A DNA stretch of 64,000 bases from CAYFLR01 sp964343805 (GTDB lineage: Bacteria > Bdellovibrionota_B > Oligoflexia > CAYFLR01). The first letter of the stretch is position 1, and the number at the start of each line of letters is the position of its first letter. Shown here piece by piece: positions 35,942 to 44,380 of the stretch. The translations under genes and the position numbers were made by a program. Below the pieces are notes generated by a model. That model did not search any database. It saw only the letters and a program-made list of their open reading frames with translations, and was not told the origin of the DNA. The DNA lies in the NCBI GenBank assembly GCA_964343805.1, contig CAYFLR010000011.1, forward strand, positions 62,001 to 126,000. The letters run 5' to 3'.

Positions 35942-36757
35942 ATGACTGCTAAAGTCCAGATGCTATTGGCTGCTACTGTATTGTTAAACCTTCCTCTATG
36001 GGCAGGAGAGAGTTCCAAAAAAAATGCGGGTGTAAAGTATGGTCCGGCCAATTTACCTAGAGCGACCCCACTATCCCGTGATAGCAGTTACTTTCGGCGT
36101 CATGGGAGTCCCGATTTTTGGAAACTCATTTCCTATTATCAGCCACAAGGGAAGAAGGCTGGTGATTCTGTGGCTTCTGTGGCTATGTTGCTCAATGCGG
36201 CAAGGTCTAAGATGAAAAAAAAGGCCAATGAAAAGCTCATTACCAAAGAAGAAATCCTTCAAAGGGTAAAAGGCTTTAATTGGGCAGAAAGGATGAGTGA
36301 GAAAGGATATGATAGTGGAGATGGAAATCCTACCTGGGGTCTTTCTATTGAAAGCCTGGGAAAAGTTGTGGAGGCGAGTTTAAAAGAGTTTAAGATACCT
36401 TTTAAGAAGGTGCATACGGTTGCTATCAATACCAAAGTGAAGGACCTTAAAAAGGCTAAAGCTGAGTTAAAGAAATTATTGATCAAGAATGAGCACAGTT
36501 CCAAAAACTATATCCTCGCTCACTATAGCCAAGGTGAATTTACCAATAGTCGTTTTGAAGGGCATATCTCTCCAGTGGGAGCCTATGATATTGCCAGTCG
36601 TCGAGTCTTGATTCTGGATGTGGATAAAAACTGGTACGAACCGTATTGGGTGCGCTTTAATGTTTTCTTTGCGGGGCTAGTTGGTAAGAGAAAGAAGTTA
36701 GGACCTGATAGAGGTAGCTTGGGTGGGGGGTATGTTTTTGTTGACTTAAATCTTTAG
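35942..36757 (+). CDS. Phytochelatin synthase-like secreted protein lacking catalytic Cys
   Basis: 271 residues with a signal peptide (KVQMLLAATVLLNLPLWA) and the phytochelatin synthase catalytic-domain layout. The block around the nucleophile reads AGDSVASVAMLLNA; the family has Cys-Gly where this has Asp75-Ser76. The other two triad positions are kept: His208 in EGHISPVGAYD and Asp226 in VLILDVDKNWYEPYWV, spaced 18 apart as in the Nostoc enzyme. Bacterial homologues act as glutathione-processing peptidases. Loss of the Cys argues for a non-peptidase role such as binding. The frame is otherwise intact. Confidence 0.82.
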   Translation: MTAKVQMLLAATVLLNLPLWAGESSKKNAGVKYGPANLPRATPLSRDSSYFRRHGSPDFWKLISYYQPQGKKAGDSVASVAMLLNAARSKMKKKANEKLITKEEILQRVKGFNWAERMSEKGYDSGDGNPTWGLSIESLGKVVEASLKEFKIPFKKVHTVAINTKVKDLKKAKAELKKLLIKNEHSSKNYILAHYSQGEFTNSRFEGHISPVGAYDIASRRVLILDVDKNWYEPYWVRFNVFFAGLVGKRKKLGPDRGSLGGGYVFVDLNL

Positions 36758-36758
36758 T

Positions 36759-38192
36759 CTACATCTTTGGATTAAATTCTAGCTTAGTTTTTGGAAGGGC
36801 TTCCTTTGATAAACTTGAATAATCAGTCATGACGCGACTCCAATCATCATCTTTCAAAAAGTAAGGCAACTCATAGATAACGAAAAGACTGGCAAATAAA
36901 ATGGCTGCAAAGCTTTTCACGACCTGTGTTTTAAAGTTTCTCAGAAAATAAACCACAAAACAGATAATAAATGCGGGCAGTAAGGGAAATAGATATCTTC
37001 CATGGACTGCTAAATGGACAATGCCGGTTGTACGGTAGGCACGGTAGTTGACTAAGAATAAGAGGATGAAGGTGTAAGCTAACATCATTGCTGTTAAAAA
37101 GGTGAGGGGTTTTTCTTTGAAAGTGGCATGGCGAATCAGAGAAAAGATAAACAAGAACATGATGATTTTGCCAAAAATGATCACCTGCTTCCGGGCTTTC
37201 GTGGGAGTGTGAACCAGGAGGCCAAAGGTTCTTTCCACCATCAGTTCAAACCAACGGCTCACATATTGCTCTAATCGAGAAATGGATTGAGGCTGTCTTT
37301 TATGGCGACTGTTGCTGCTGGAATTTTGATAACTCCAATTGTGCTTTTTACAGAGCTCTATTGAGTAAGTTTTGGAACATGTTGGGACCCATCGTCCCTG
37401 TTCGATCTTATTGTAGGAATACATTTTCACTGCGGAGAAGGCGATGGTCCCCAATAAAATGATTTCAGGAAGATGATGATGCCATTTTAATCCTTTAAAT
37501 AGATTCGTAATAAATGGTTTTATTTCAGATATTTTGCCCTTCATCTCTCGCCAGAGGTCGATGACAATGACCAGCAGTAAGAGAAAGAAAAAGGGGATCA
37601 TTGAGTATTTTACCAATAAGCTAGCTCCGCCACCGATTAAAAGGGCTGATAAGTTATTGAGTCGATGATGCTTTATCCAAAGAACCAGTTGATAGATTGC
37701 AAACGTGGCTAGCAGGTTCCCTAGGTTATCATAGTTAGCTGAGGCAGATAAAAAGGTAAACATGAGTAGATTAGTGTGAATACTCAGGGCCAATACATGA
37801 GCTGCCCTAGATTTTACTAACTCTTTTAGGGTGAGATAGAAAAAACTTAGAGTGAAAAGGCTTAACAAAATATTAAGTAGCCGGATAAAGATCATATCAC
37901 TGATAGGAAAGAAATTGAGGTGTAAAAGCTTTCCTAATATTAGATGATAGAGATAGGGAAAAGTCTGAATAGGCCCAGCAACAACGTATTTAGGATCAAG
38001 TGGAATGGTAAATCCACTGACTTCATAGAAGGCGTGGATAAACCTAAGGTGAAATACCTCATCAGGTGCCATATGAGTCTTGATATGGAAAGCGAAATAA
38101 ATAGTTTTAACGAGGAAGTAAAGAAGTAGCCCAATTAAAGATCCATAGTAACCGAAGTTTTCTGCTTGCTTGCGAGTAAAGGGTAAATTGGG
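36759..38192 (-). CDS. Multi-spanning membrane glycosyltransferase (ArnT/PMT family-like)
   Basis: About 477 residues from ATG 38192; a TTG at 38237 is an alternative. It has ten or more hydrophobic helices and a first periplasmic loop HMAPDEVFHLRFIHAFYEV with an Asp-Glu pair, the pattern of GT39/ArnT-type enzymes that use polyprenyl-phosphate sugars. Substrate unknown. It ends one base from the convergent phytochelatin-synthase-like gene. Confidence 0.75.
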   Translation of the reverse strand, partial: PNLPFTRKQAENFGYYGSLIGLLLYFLVKTIYFAFHIKTHMAPDEVFHLRFIHAFYEVSGFTIPLDPKYVVAGPIQTFPYLYHLILGKLLHLNFFPISDMIFIRLLNILLSLFTLSFFYLTLKELVKSRAAHVLALSIHTNLLMFTFLSASANYDNLGNLLATFAIYQLVLWIKHHRLNNLSALLIGGGASLLVKYSMIPFFFLLLLVIVIDLWREMKGKISEIKPFITNLFKGLKWHHHLPEIILLGTIAFSAVKMYSYNKIEQGRWVPTCSKTYSIELCKKHNWSYQNSSSNSRHKRQPQSISRLEQYVSRWFELMVERTFGLLVHTPTKARKQVIIFGKIIMFLFIFSLIRHATFKEKPLTFLTAMMLAYTFILLFLVNYRAYRTTGIVHLAVHGRYLFPLLPAFIICFVVYFLRNFKTQVVKSFAAILFASLFVIYELPYFLKDDDWSRVMTDYSSLSKEALPKTKLEFNPKM

Positions 38193-38295
38193 CATATAAA
38201 TATCTTTCAAAAATTGGAGCTGGAGATTAAATACCAATTCTCTGGTGAAATATCAACCTGCATATTTAATGAGAAAATGCTGTGAAATACCTGGG

Positions 38296-39156
38296 TTAAT
38301 AACTCCGACTGCAGATATATTCCATCCCCTTAGGGATCTCAATTCCTTCTGGCTGCTTAAGGCTCCACTCACCCTCCATTTGATGCAGATAGGCTGTCAC
38401 CTCAAAATGACACATAGCAATTCCCATATCGATTCTTTGGAGGTCAACTGCTTGCAATGAATGGAGTAATTTAGAGGGTCTTTTAAGATAAAAATGAGCT
38501 TGGTTTTTTTGCACAACGATTCTCCAGGGCTGACCATTGACCGCTGAAGGAGCTGGTCTCACCATGGCTAAAATAGGATGAAGTTCGATCTCTTCTTCCT
38601 CTTTGATGGGGTGTTGGAAATCCTCTATAAAAAAGAGTTCTTCCCAGGCTTTGCGTTTTTTGGATTTAGCCATCCATTTAAACACCGAGTTCACCACATT
38701 GATTTTGTCAGAACTTTGTCCCACCGGACTTACGGCGGGAAGTATCTCATCCTCTTTTAAATCAATTCTTTTACTGAAAGCACTTTTATTAAAAGTACCT
38801 CCCATCCAACAGCTGTTGAGGTTGACACTGGTCAAATAGAGCAGGGCCATTTCCATAGAGTAGCCAAAGTCTTCCAAGTTCATGGACCCTTCTTTAACCG
38901 CCCCTGCTAAAAAATTGGGAGCTCCTTTAATCACTCCATAGGTTCCTAACTTTTTATTATCTAGCGTTCCCACATCTTGTGTAGGTATGAGGCTAAAACG
39001 ACAGGAATTTTGAAAGGGACCCACAGATCGTTCTTTCATAAATTGATTAAATTCCTCGATCTGTTCTTGGCTCAAAGGAGTGGGCTGATAGGAGCGACAT
39101 GAATATCTTTTTGGAATCACCTCTTCGGGATTGAAGGGGAGAGGGAGACTGGTCAT
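38296..39156 (-). CDS. Nitroreductase-fold protein (putative TM nitroreductase)
   Basis: 286 residues. Typical FMN-binding features: EVIPKRYSCRSYQPTPLSQEQIEEF at the N-terminus, APNFLAGAV, GYSMEMALLYLTSVNLNSCWMGG and VRPAPSAVNGQPWRIVVQ. The arrangement corresponds to the longer TM1586-type nitroreductases in which one chain holds two half-domains. It starts three bases after the histidine-kinase stop and is probably the last gene of that operon. The electron acceptor is unknown. Confidence 0.85.
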   Translation of the reverse strand: MTSLPLPFNPEEVIPKRYSCRSYQPTPLSQEQIEEFNQFMKERSVGPFQNSCRFSLIPTQDVGTLDNKKLGTYGVIKGAPNFLAGAVKEGSMNLEDFGYSMEMALLYLTSVNLNSCWMGGTFNKSAFSKRIDLKEDEILPAVSPVGQSSDKINVVNSVFKWMAKSKKRKAWEELFFIEDFQHPIKEEEEIELHPILAMVRPAPSAVNGQPWRIVVQKNQAHFYLKRPSKLLHSLQAVDLQRIDMGIAMCHFEVTAYLHQMEGEWSLKQPEGIEIPKGMEYICSRSY

Positions 39157-39159
39157 AAT

Positions 39160-40824
39160 TTATCCTTTTAGCTTTGTGAGGGCTTGTTCTAATATCTCTT
39201 TTGTAAGAGGGCTCTTTATCCATGTTAATTTCGGATCATCGGAGGTCTGATTTATATCATCACTGACAATCATGTAGGTGGCATCAGGGAGATAGTTTTT
39301 TAATTGGGTGACCATTTTGTTGAGCGCTGGCTCTTCAAGATCGGATAAATTAACAAGAACCATTTGGTAAAGTTGTTCTAGGCAAAGATCCACCGCCTCA
39401 TCTTCACTTCCGCAAAGGGTTGAGGTGGCCTGCGGAAGGAGTCCTTTTAAGAGAGTTCCGGTTTCTGGGTTGTCTTCTTGTAAGATTAAGATATTTTTAA
39501 CTTTTTCTAGGTGAGCTAGAGATGATACAGGCTCTTTGGTGGTCTCTTTTGCTTCTTGCGGCGGTGCCGAAGTTTTTTCAAAGAGATCCGAAACCATGAA
39601 GGATTTTTCTATTTGCTCGGCTTTCTTTTGAGTGCCGTCATGAGGTAAGGTGATTTTAAATTCAGGACCTTCATGGGTATTTTCTACACTGAGTTCACCA
39701 TCATGAGCTTCTACTAGCTGTTTACTGATGGCGAGTCCGAGGCCGGTGCCTTTCTTTTTGCCAAAAGTTTTAAATGGTTCGAATAGCTGTGATAACTGCT
39801 CTGTTGGTATTGAAGGTCCATTATTGCCTATTGAAATAATCGTAAACTTTTCTTTCTTTGATATATTTATCCAAATTAAACCGTTTTTATTCATTGCTTC
39901 ATAAGCATTGCTTAAAATATTCTGAAAGACTCTCTTCATTTTTTGTGGATCTAACTCAATAAAATGATCATTTGGATAGGTAAATTTAAAACTTAATGGA
40001 GAGTTTTGTTCTGAAAAGAAAAGGTCTGTAATTACACTTTTTAAAAAGGTTTCAATCTCAATACTTTCTTTAACGAGTTCTTTTTTCTTTGAGTATTCCA
40101 TCATTTCATCCAGCATATTCCTGACGGATTGAGCTGATTCAATAATAGACTTGCTTGTGCTTTCAACAAAGTTAAAATCTCCGAGACGATTTGGTAGTAA
40201 ATCTAGAAATGTTTTAAGGTTGTTAAATGGTCGTCTAATATCATGAGCTATCATGCTGGTTGAGTTGGCGATGGCTTCTAGAGCCTTGGTTTTTATTACC
40301 TCTTTTTCTAGGTTTTTTTGATGTATATGTGAGTCTTTTTCTAATTTTAAAACATGAAAAAAGAATCCCATTAAGATTAAGATAGAAATTCCTAGGCGAG
40401 ATAGCCATAGACTAATACTAAACTCAATACTATTAATAGTTACGAATTCTAGCTCCCATTCAGCACCATTTATAGCTGTGAGGGGTACTTTTGTTTTTAC
40501 TCCATCTAGCCATAAAATTGATGTGTTGCACTTCTTATCATATTTTAGGTTTAGAAAATCTTTTTTATACGGCTTTTTAACACTTAAAACAGAACATTTA
40601 AAATAACCGATATTTTCCAACTGACGAATAGTTCTGGCTATATATGTGGTGTTATGGATAGATGTGTCATTCTTTAATAAGCTTTGTACACTCTTAATTA
40701 CATTATGTGTGTTATTTTTTTGGAGTGCTTGGAATAAAACCTGATTGATGGATAGGAATAATAAAATGGAAGCTAAACAAAGAAAAACGGTCTTTTTATA
40801 TTTAGTAAATAAAACGGCTAACAT
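39160..40824 (-). CDS. Membrane histidine kinase with degenerate receiver (YcaO operon)
   Basis: About 554 residues. Two membrane helices (about 4-23 and 140-160) enclose a periplasmic sensor of roughly 115 residues. Then HisKA (IAHDIRRPFNNLKTF), HATPase (NILSNAYEAMNKNG, GTGLGLAISKQLVEAHDG) and a C-terminal receiver-like domain in which the phospho-acceptor Asp is Asn (MVLVNLSD) although the Lys is kept (WIKSP). It therefore cannot be phosphorylated there in the usual way. I chose ATG 40824, with AAAAAGG just upstream, which overlaps the YcaO gene by 23 bases; ATG-type 40851 gives a 50-base overlap. Co-translation with the YcaO and binding-protein genes is very likely. Confidence 0.9.
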   Translation of the reverse strand: MLAVLFTKYKKTVFLCLASILLFLSINQVLFQALQKNNTHNVIKSVQSLLKNDTSIHNTTYIARTIRQLENIGYFKCSVLSVKKPYKKDFLNLKYDKKCNTSILWLDGVKTKVPLTAINGAEWELEFVTINSIEFSISLWLSRLGISILILMGFFFHVLKLEKDSHIHQKNLEKEVIKTKALEAIANSTSMIAHDIRRPFNNLKTFLDLLPNRLGDFNFVESTSKSIIESAQSVRNMLDEMMEYSKKKELVKESIEIETFLKSVITDLFFSEQNSPLSFKFTYPNDHFIELDPQKMKRVFQNILSNAYEAMNKNGLIWINISKKEKFTIISIGNNGPSIPTEQLSQLFEPFKTFGKKKGTGLGLAISKQLVEAHDGELSVENTHEGPEFKITLPHDGTQKKAEQIEKSFMVSDLFEKTSAPPQEAKETTKEPVSSLAHLEKVKNILILQEDNPETGTLLKGLLPQATSTLCGSEDEAVDLCLEQLYQMVLVNLSDLEEPALNKMVTQLKNYLPDATYMIVSDDINQTSDDPKLTWIKSPLTKEILEQALTKLKG

Positions 40825-41671
40825 CACCTTTTTCCCAGCCCAAATAGTCATGACAGAGTGATCTCCATAGGTAGCAATGATCTATATTACTATTATATCT
40901 TTTCTTTAATCTTAGTCTAGCTGTTGGCCAATTTATATCTACTGTCCTGGGTATTTGCTTTATTGCCTCTTCAGCATTCTCACTGTAGTACTTTACTCTT
41001 TGTTCAATGACATTTTGTGGGTTAGCATCATGAAAAACTAATTTGAATAAATTATAATGGCGAAATGCTTCTATCGCACCATGTTCCCAAACGTCATCAG
41101 TTGTAAAGCTAACTCTTGATCCTGGAAAAATTCCATTTTTTTTTAAGCCTAAAAAAATACCTATATGTAGATCCTTCAAACCCGTATCAATGTCTAATTC
41201 TGTTTTGATATTTTTGTGAAATAACAGGATGTTATCGAATTGTCTTATGAAATATCTAGTTAATTTGGTAAATTGGCATTGTTCGGGTCTAACCTCTGGA
41301 ATGGACAGTTTCTCATCAATCCATTTAGACCAAGCCCACCTTTCAAATGACTCACACATAGACCTGATTAAAGTCGGTTTATTTTCAAAGCCAAGAGCAA
41401 AGCCACATGTTGTTGGGTATTCACCGAGCAAGAAATCTGATTTTAAATCTGAAGAATACAGTTTGTTAAACAATGCTCTTTCGAGTACTTCTGCAATTGC
41501 GATGCGCCTAGCAATGTTTTTGGATGTAGAGCATCCACTGCCCAATGGTTTAAGGTTTTTGTCGAAAAGAGTATGGTTCCATCCATAGTTATCCACATTA
41601 TCAGAAATTAAAGCATCTTCTCCTTTATGAACCTGAGGCGCTAATTGCTTTAAAATTTGTTCTATATTCAT
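40802..41671 (-). CDS. YcaO-domain protein
   Basis: 289 residues, short for the family. Two YcaO signatures are visible: GSGCSTSKNIARRIAIAEVLER (shortened; Glu61 and Glu64 of the ATP-binding AxxExxER motif) and TTCGFALGFENKPTLIRSMCESFERWAW (Glu107, Glu110, Arg111; compare NGLAAGNTLxEAxxxGLxExxER). YcaO enzymes phosphorylate amide backbones to form azolines, thioamides or amidines. No E1-like, TfuA-like or dehydrogenase partner is nearby, and the C-terminus lacks the Pro-rich tail of azoline-forming members. It is coupled to the binding protein (4-base ATGA overlap) and to a histidine kinase. The reaction and substrate are unknown. Confidence 0.78.
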   Translation of the reverse strand: MNIEQILKQLAPQVHKGEDALISDNVDNYGWNHTLFDKNLKPLGSGCSTSKNIARRIAIAEVLERALFNKLYSSDLKSDFLLGEYPTTCGFALGFENKPTLIRSMCESFERWAWSKWIDEKLSIPEVRPEQCQFTKLTRYFIRQFDNILLFHKNIKTELDIDTGLKDLHIGIFLGLKKNGIFPGSRVSFTTDDVWEHGAIEAFRHYNLFKLVFHDANPQNVIEQRVKYYSENAEEAIKQIPRTVDINWPTARLRLKKRYNSNIDHCYLWRSLCHDYLGWEKGDVSRFIY

Positions 41672-43260
41672 TTCAATTGTAACAAGTCAAATCTGGGTGT
41701 GTGCATGGTTGGAGATATATCTGATTTTGGGATGTCATTACTGAACAACCACATGAGTCCAAAGTGTGCAATTGGAATAACAGATGCCTCTTTGGCAATA
41801 GTCTTCTCAAACTCCTTTTTATACTTTTTTAAGTCTATTTCTTCTTTTCGGTATTTAGCAGTGAGTTTACAAATATGATTATTCGGGTCGGGAAATGAAA
41901 CCCCTAATTTGGTACAGAACATCATATCGACAACCCAACTTATAATAGTATCCCCATTGGCCACACCAGCTATCCTTATGTCATGTTTAGAATTTGATCG
42001 ATATTCTTGAATCCAGTTTGGGTTATTATAATCAATTTTATTAAACTCATAATTAAGGCCAACTTCCTTACAGACACTCTCTATTAAATTTTTTAGATAA
42101 GTTTCAAACTCTGTTTGTTTTGGGTAAAACAGTATAGATATTTTTTCTCCATCGTTAGGAATAGTCTTGATTTTTTTTGTAGGAATGTAGTTACTTGTAT
42201 CACTTAGGTAAAATGTTTGAGCTGGGGTAGCAACCAAACTTGAATATCCCTTTTTTGCTATATATCGTTTTATACTATCTCTAAATATGGTTCGGTTTTC
42301 CCTTTTTTTAAATACCCCCTCCTTAAAAGGGCTTAATACAATTGCCCTCAGGAAAAAGGGAATTGCTGAAACTTTATAAAATCCTCTGGGGATTTCGTCT
42401 TTATTCCATAGTTTCGGGTTATAAATAATTGTTTTTGAGATGTCTTTATTTATGATCTCTTTATAACCTTTGTATTGGATTTTAACAATATCAGGACTGT
42501 TTTTTACATGTGAAAACCAGTTGCTTCTTTTTTTCAATAAAATAGAATTATCTTCATTTACTTCTAATAACCTATAAGCACCTGATGAAGTGATTTTATT
42601 CTTATTTTTCCAATCTCCATTTTCTTCAAAGTCTTGTGAACAATAGAAACCAAAATAAGGCATAGCTAAATAATCAAGGAAACCATCGGGCTTTTGCTCA
42701 AACGAAAATTCTATTTTTTTATTAGAAAGGGCGGAAATACCCAAGGAATCAAAATTGCCTGCCTTAAAGCTATCAAAACCTTTTAACTGACTAAATGCAG
42801 GAATTTCTGATTTTTTTAAATACCTGAGAATAGATTGTTTTAGGCCTTTTATAAAACTGTGAGCATCAATTGAAGTTCCATCTTCACATTCGATATTATC
42901 TCTTAAAATAAAGGTCCATTTTTTGCCCGCATCTGATTGATCCCAAGCTTTCGCTAAATAGGGTTCTTTTCTTGAGTTTCTGGTATCTTCTTTGATTAGA
43001 GTTCCAACCAGCTGTTCCATGTAGGTATAGCTCATGTAATTATCTGAATCATCGGGGGAGAAGGAAGGGCGGTATTCGTTAAGAAAATAGTAGGTCAGCT
43101 TGTTCATTTTTTTGCTGGAGCTATCCTTTTCCAAATGGTTTATTTCTTTCTCCTGGGTCTGGCCAATCGATATTAAATGATGCCACTGCATTTTCAATAT
43201 TAACATCCCTACTAATATCGTCAAGGAAGTCAAAATTAATTTCGGAGTTAACTTCATCAT
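41668..43260 (-). CDS. Oligopeptide-binding-like protein (SBP_bac_5) in YcaO operon
   Basis: Up to 530 residues. From about residue 54 the sequence follows the DppA/OppA family: YMEQLVGTLIKED, YLAKAWDQSDAGKKWTFILRDNIECEDGTSIDAHSF (shortened), FEQKPDGFLDYLAMPYF, SSGAYRLLE. The first 30 residues look like a signal anchor, but this segment lies within the 88-codon ORF in another frame, which has the better codon pattern and ribosome site. The real start may be ATG 43107, or the two frames may be one gene with a frameshift. No oligopeptide permease genes are near, so a sensory role with the downstream kinase is more likely than import. Confidence 0.78.
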   Translation of the reverse strand: MMKLTPKLILTSLTILVGMLILKMQWHHLISIGQTQEKEINHLEKDSSSKKMNKLTYYFLNEYRPSFSPDDSDNYMSYTYMEQLVGTLIKEDTRNSRKEPYLAKAWDQSDAGKKWTFILRDNIECEDGTSIDAHSFIKGLKQSILRYLKKSEIPAFSQLKGFDSFKAGNFDSLGISALSNKKIEFSFEQKPDGFLDYLAMPYFGFYCSQDFEENGDWKNKNKITSSGAYRLLEVNEDNSILLKKRSNWFSHVKNSPDIVKIQYKGYKEIINKDISKTIIYNPKLWNKDEIPRGFYKVSAIPFFLRAIVLSPFKEGVFKKRENRTIFRDSIKRYIAKKGYSSLVATPAQTFYLSDTSNYIPTKKIKTIPNDGEKISILFYPKQTEFETYLKNLIESVCKEVGLNYEFNKIDYNNPNWIQEYRSNSKHDIRIAGVANGDTIISWVVDMMFCTKLGVSFPDPNNHICKLTAKYRKEEIDLKKYKKEFEKTIAKEASVIPIAHFGLMWLFSNDIPKSDISPTMHTPRFDLLQLK

Positions 43261-43387
43261 ACTGATTACTGAAACTGTTTAAATCATCTTGTCTTATTTC
43301 TTGTTCATCTAGATCATTAATTTTACTATCATATATTCCAGAAGATGCCAGTACAAGGATTGTTAAAAAATTTGTTTTTGCTCCCAT
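43121..43387 (-). CDS. Small acidic protein, first ORF of YcaO operon
   Basis: 88 codons from ATG 43387, preceded by GAGG seven bases upstream. A short hydrophobic stretch (NFLTILVLASSG) is followed by a strongly acidic, Asn-rich region and a C-terminus SFNIDWPDPGERNKPFGKG. The last 140 bases overlap the binding-protein frame. In the overlap this frame follows a purine-first, A/T-third codon pattern, which supports real translation. It could be a modified-peptide precursor of the YcaO enzyme, but it has no Cys and few Ser or Thr. Alternatives are a small secreted partner, or the 5' part of the binding protein separated by a frameshift. Confidence 0.55.
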   Translation of the reverse strand: MGAKTNFLTILVLASSGIYDSKINDLDEQEIRQDDLNSFSNQYDEVNSEINFDFLDDISRDVNIENAVASFNIDWPDPGERNKPFGKG

Positions 43388-43437
43388 TTTTGCCTCATTT
43401 ATATAGTTACTTGTTTAAATAACAATACAAACGATGC

Positions 43438-43459
43438 TTTTATCATTATTTTGATAAAA
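43438..43459. promoter_or_regulatory. 22-base inverted repeat between YcaO operon and lipoprotein gene
   Basis: TTTTATCA and TGATAAAA form a perfect 8-base inverted repeat around TTATTT. It lies 51 bases upstream of the operon's first start, in a very AT-rich 205-base divergent region. It could be an operator for a dimeric regulator. Confidence 0.4.
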
Positions 43460-43496
43460 AAACAAATTAAATTTAGATATAATTATAATTGTGGGT

Positions 43497-43524
43497 TTGA
43501 CAAATTGAATTTTCCCTGAATAAT
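43497..43524 (+). promoter_or_regulatory. Putative sigma-70 promoter of the lipoprotein gene
   Basis: TTGACA at 43497-43502 (perfect) and AATAAT at 43519-43524 (five of six) are 16 bases apart, about 70 bases before ATG 43593. Confidence 0.5.
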
Positions 43525-43592
43525 AAATAACTTGGTTTTGATATTATTTTTTTTTTATTTAATTACCAGTTGATCTTATAGGGGGATTTTTT

Positions 43593-44279
43593 ATGTTTAA
43601 AATTATGGCCACTTTACTGTTAATTTTGAGTGTTCTCAGCTGCAGCGATGAAAAAACCAATTCATCTTCAGGTAAAGCCAAAACAGGTAATTCGTCAGTC
43701 TCTCTTAAGCTTACAGATTATAAAGATTATTGTATGGCCACGATGGAAAAAGATCACAACTTTAAACATAAATTTGATGAAATTTCGGTTAAAAAGGGAG
43801 AGCAACTTCTTGTGTCATATTCGGTGCCTTTCAATGAAAAAAATGCTCAGTCTTCTGGAACCTATGATCTTCTTAGATTTAATGCCAACATCCCTGAAGA
43901 TATAAGAATCAAGAGTGAAGAGGGTGTTGTTAAATCAGATTGTTATGATGAGAATACGGACCTCTATATTGTGGCACTGAATGAGGTCAAACTTTATAAA
44001 GATAAGAATTTGAAAAGCCTAAGTTGTACATTGAAGAAAGGTACCAGTAAAAAGGTTGAAAATGAAAAGGGTTTTAGTATTGGCATGATGATGACGGATG
44101 TAAAAATTGATTCAGAAAATGTAGTGTACGAAGTTCATTTTGGTGATGTTTACAAACAAGAATGTCCTACTGATAATAAAGACAATGGTTATTTTACTAA
44201 AATTAGCTTTTTGAAAAACTCTCAAGGAAGTAAAGTGGATGCCTATTATATTGCTGCATTGAGGAAGAAAAAAACTTGA
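43593..44279 (+). CDS. Putative lipoprotein of unknown function
   Basis: 228 residues. The signal peptide ends in the lipobox SVLSC (Cys about 17), followed by a Ser/Asn/Lys linker typical of exported lipoproteins. The mature part has four Cys and a lysine-rich beta-type pattern; I recognise no family. A GGGGG site precedes the start. It is divergent from the YcaO operon and has similar AT-rich base use, so the two may have come in together. Confidence 0.7.
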   Translation: MFKIMATLLLILSVLSCSDEKTNSSSGKAKTGNSSVSLKLTDYKDYCMATMEKDHNFKHKFDEISVKKGEQLLVSYSVPFNEKNAQSSGTYDLLRFNANIPEDIRIKSEEGVVKSDCYDENTDLYIVALNEVKLYKDKNLKSLSCTLKKGTSKKVENEKGFSIGMMMTDVKIDSENVVYEVHFGDVYKQECPTDNKDNGYFTKISFLKNSQGSKVDAYYIAALRKKKT

Positions 44280-44380
44280 TTCGGTTTTCTTAAACTTTTT
44301 ACTTCCCAACCTTCTTTTTTTAATGTACATACCTCATCCCCTTGGGGATCTATCTCCATTGACTTAATAAAGGAGGTCAA

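Noticed and set aside
41668..43260. Oligopeptide ABC importer
   Set aside because: Only the binding protein is present; no permease or ATPase gene lies within reach.
43121..43387. Firm call of the 88-codon ORF as a thiazole/oxazole peptide precursor
   Set aside because: It has no Cys, few Ser or Thr, and no clear leader-core boundary; kept only as a hypothesis.
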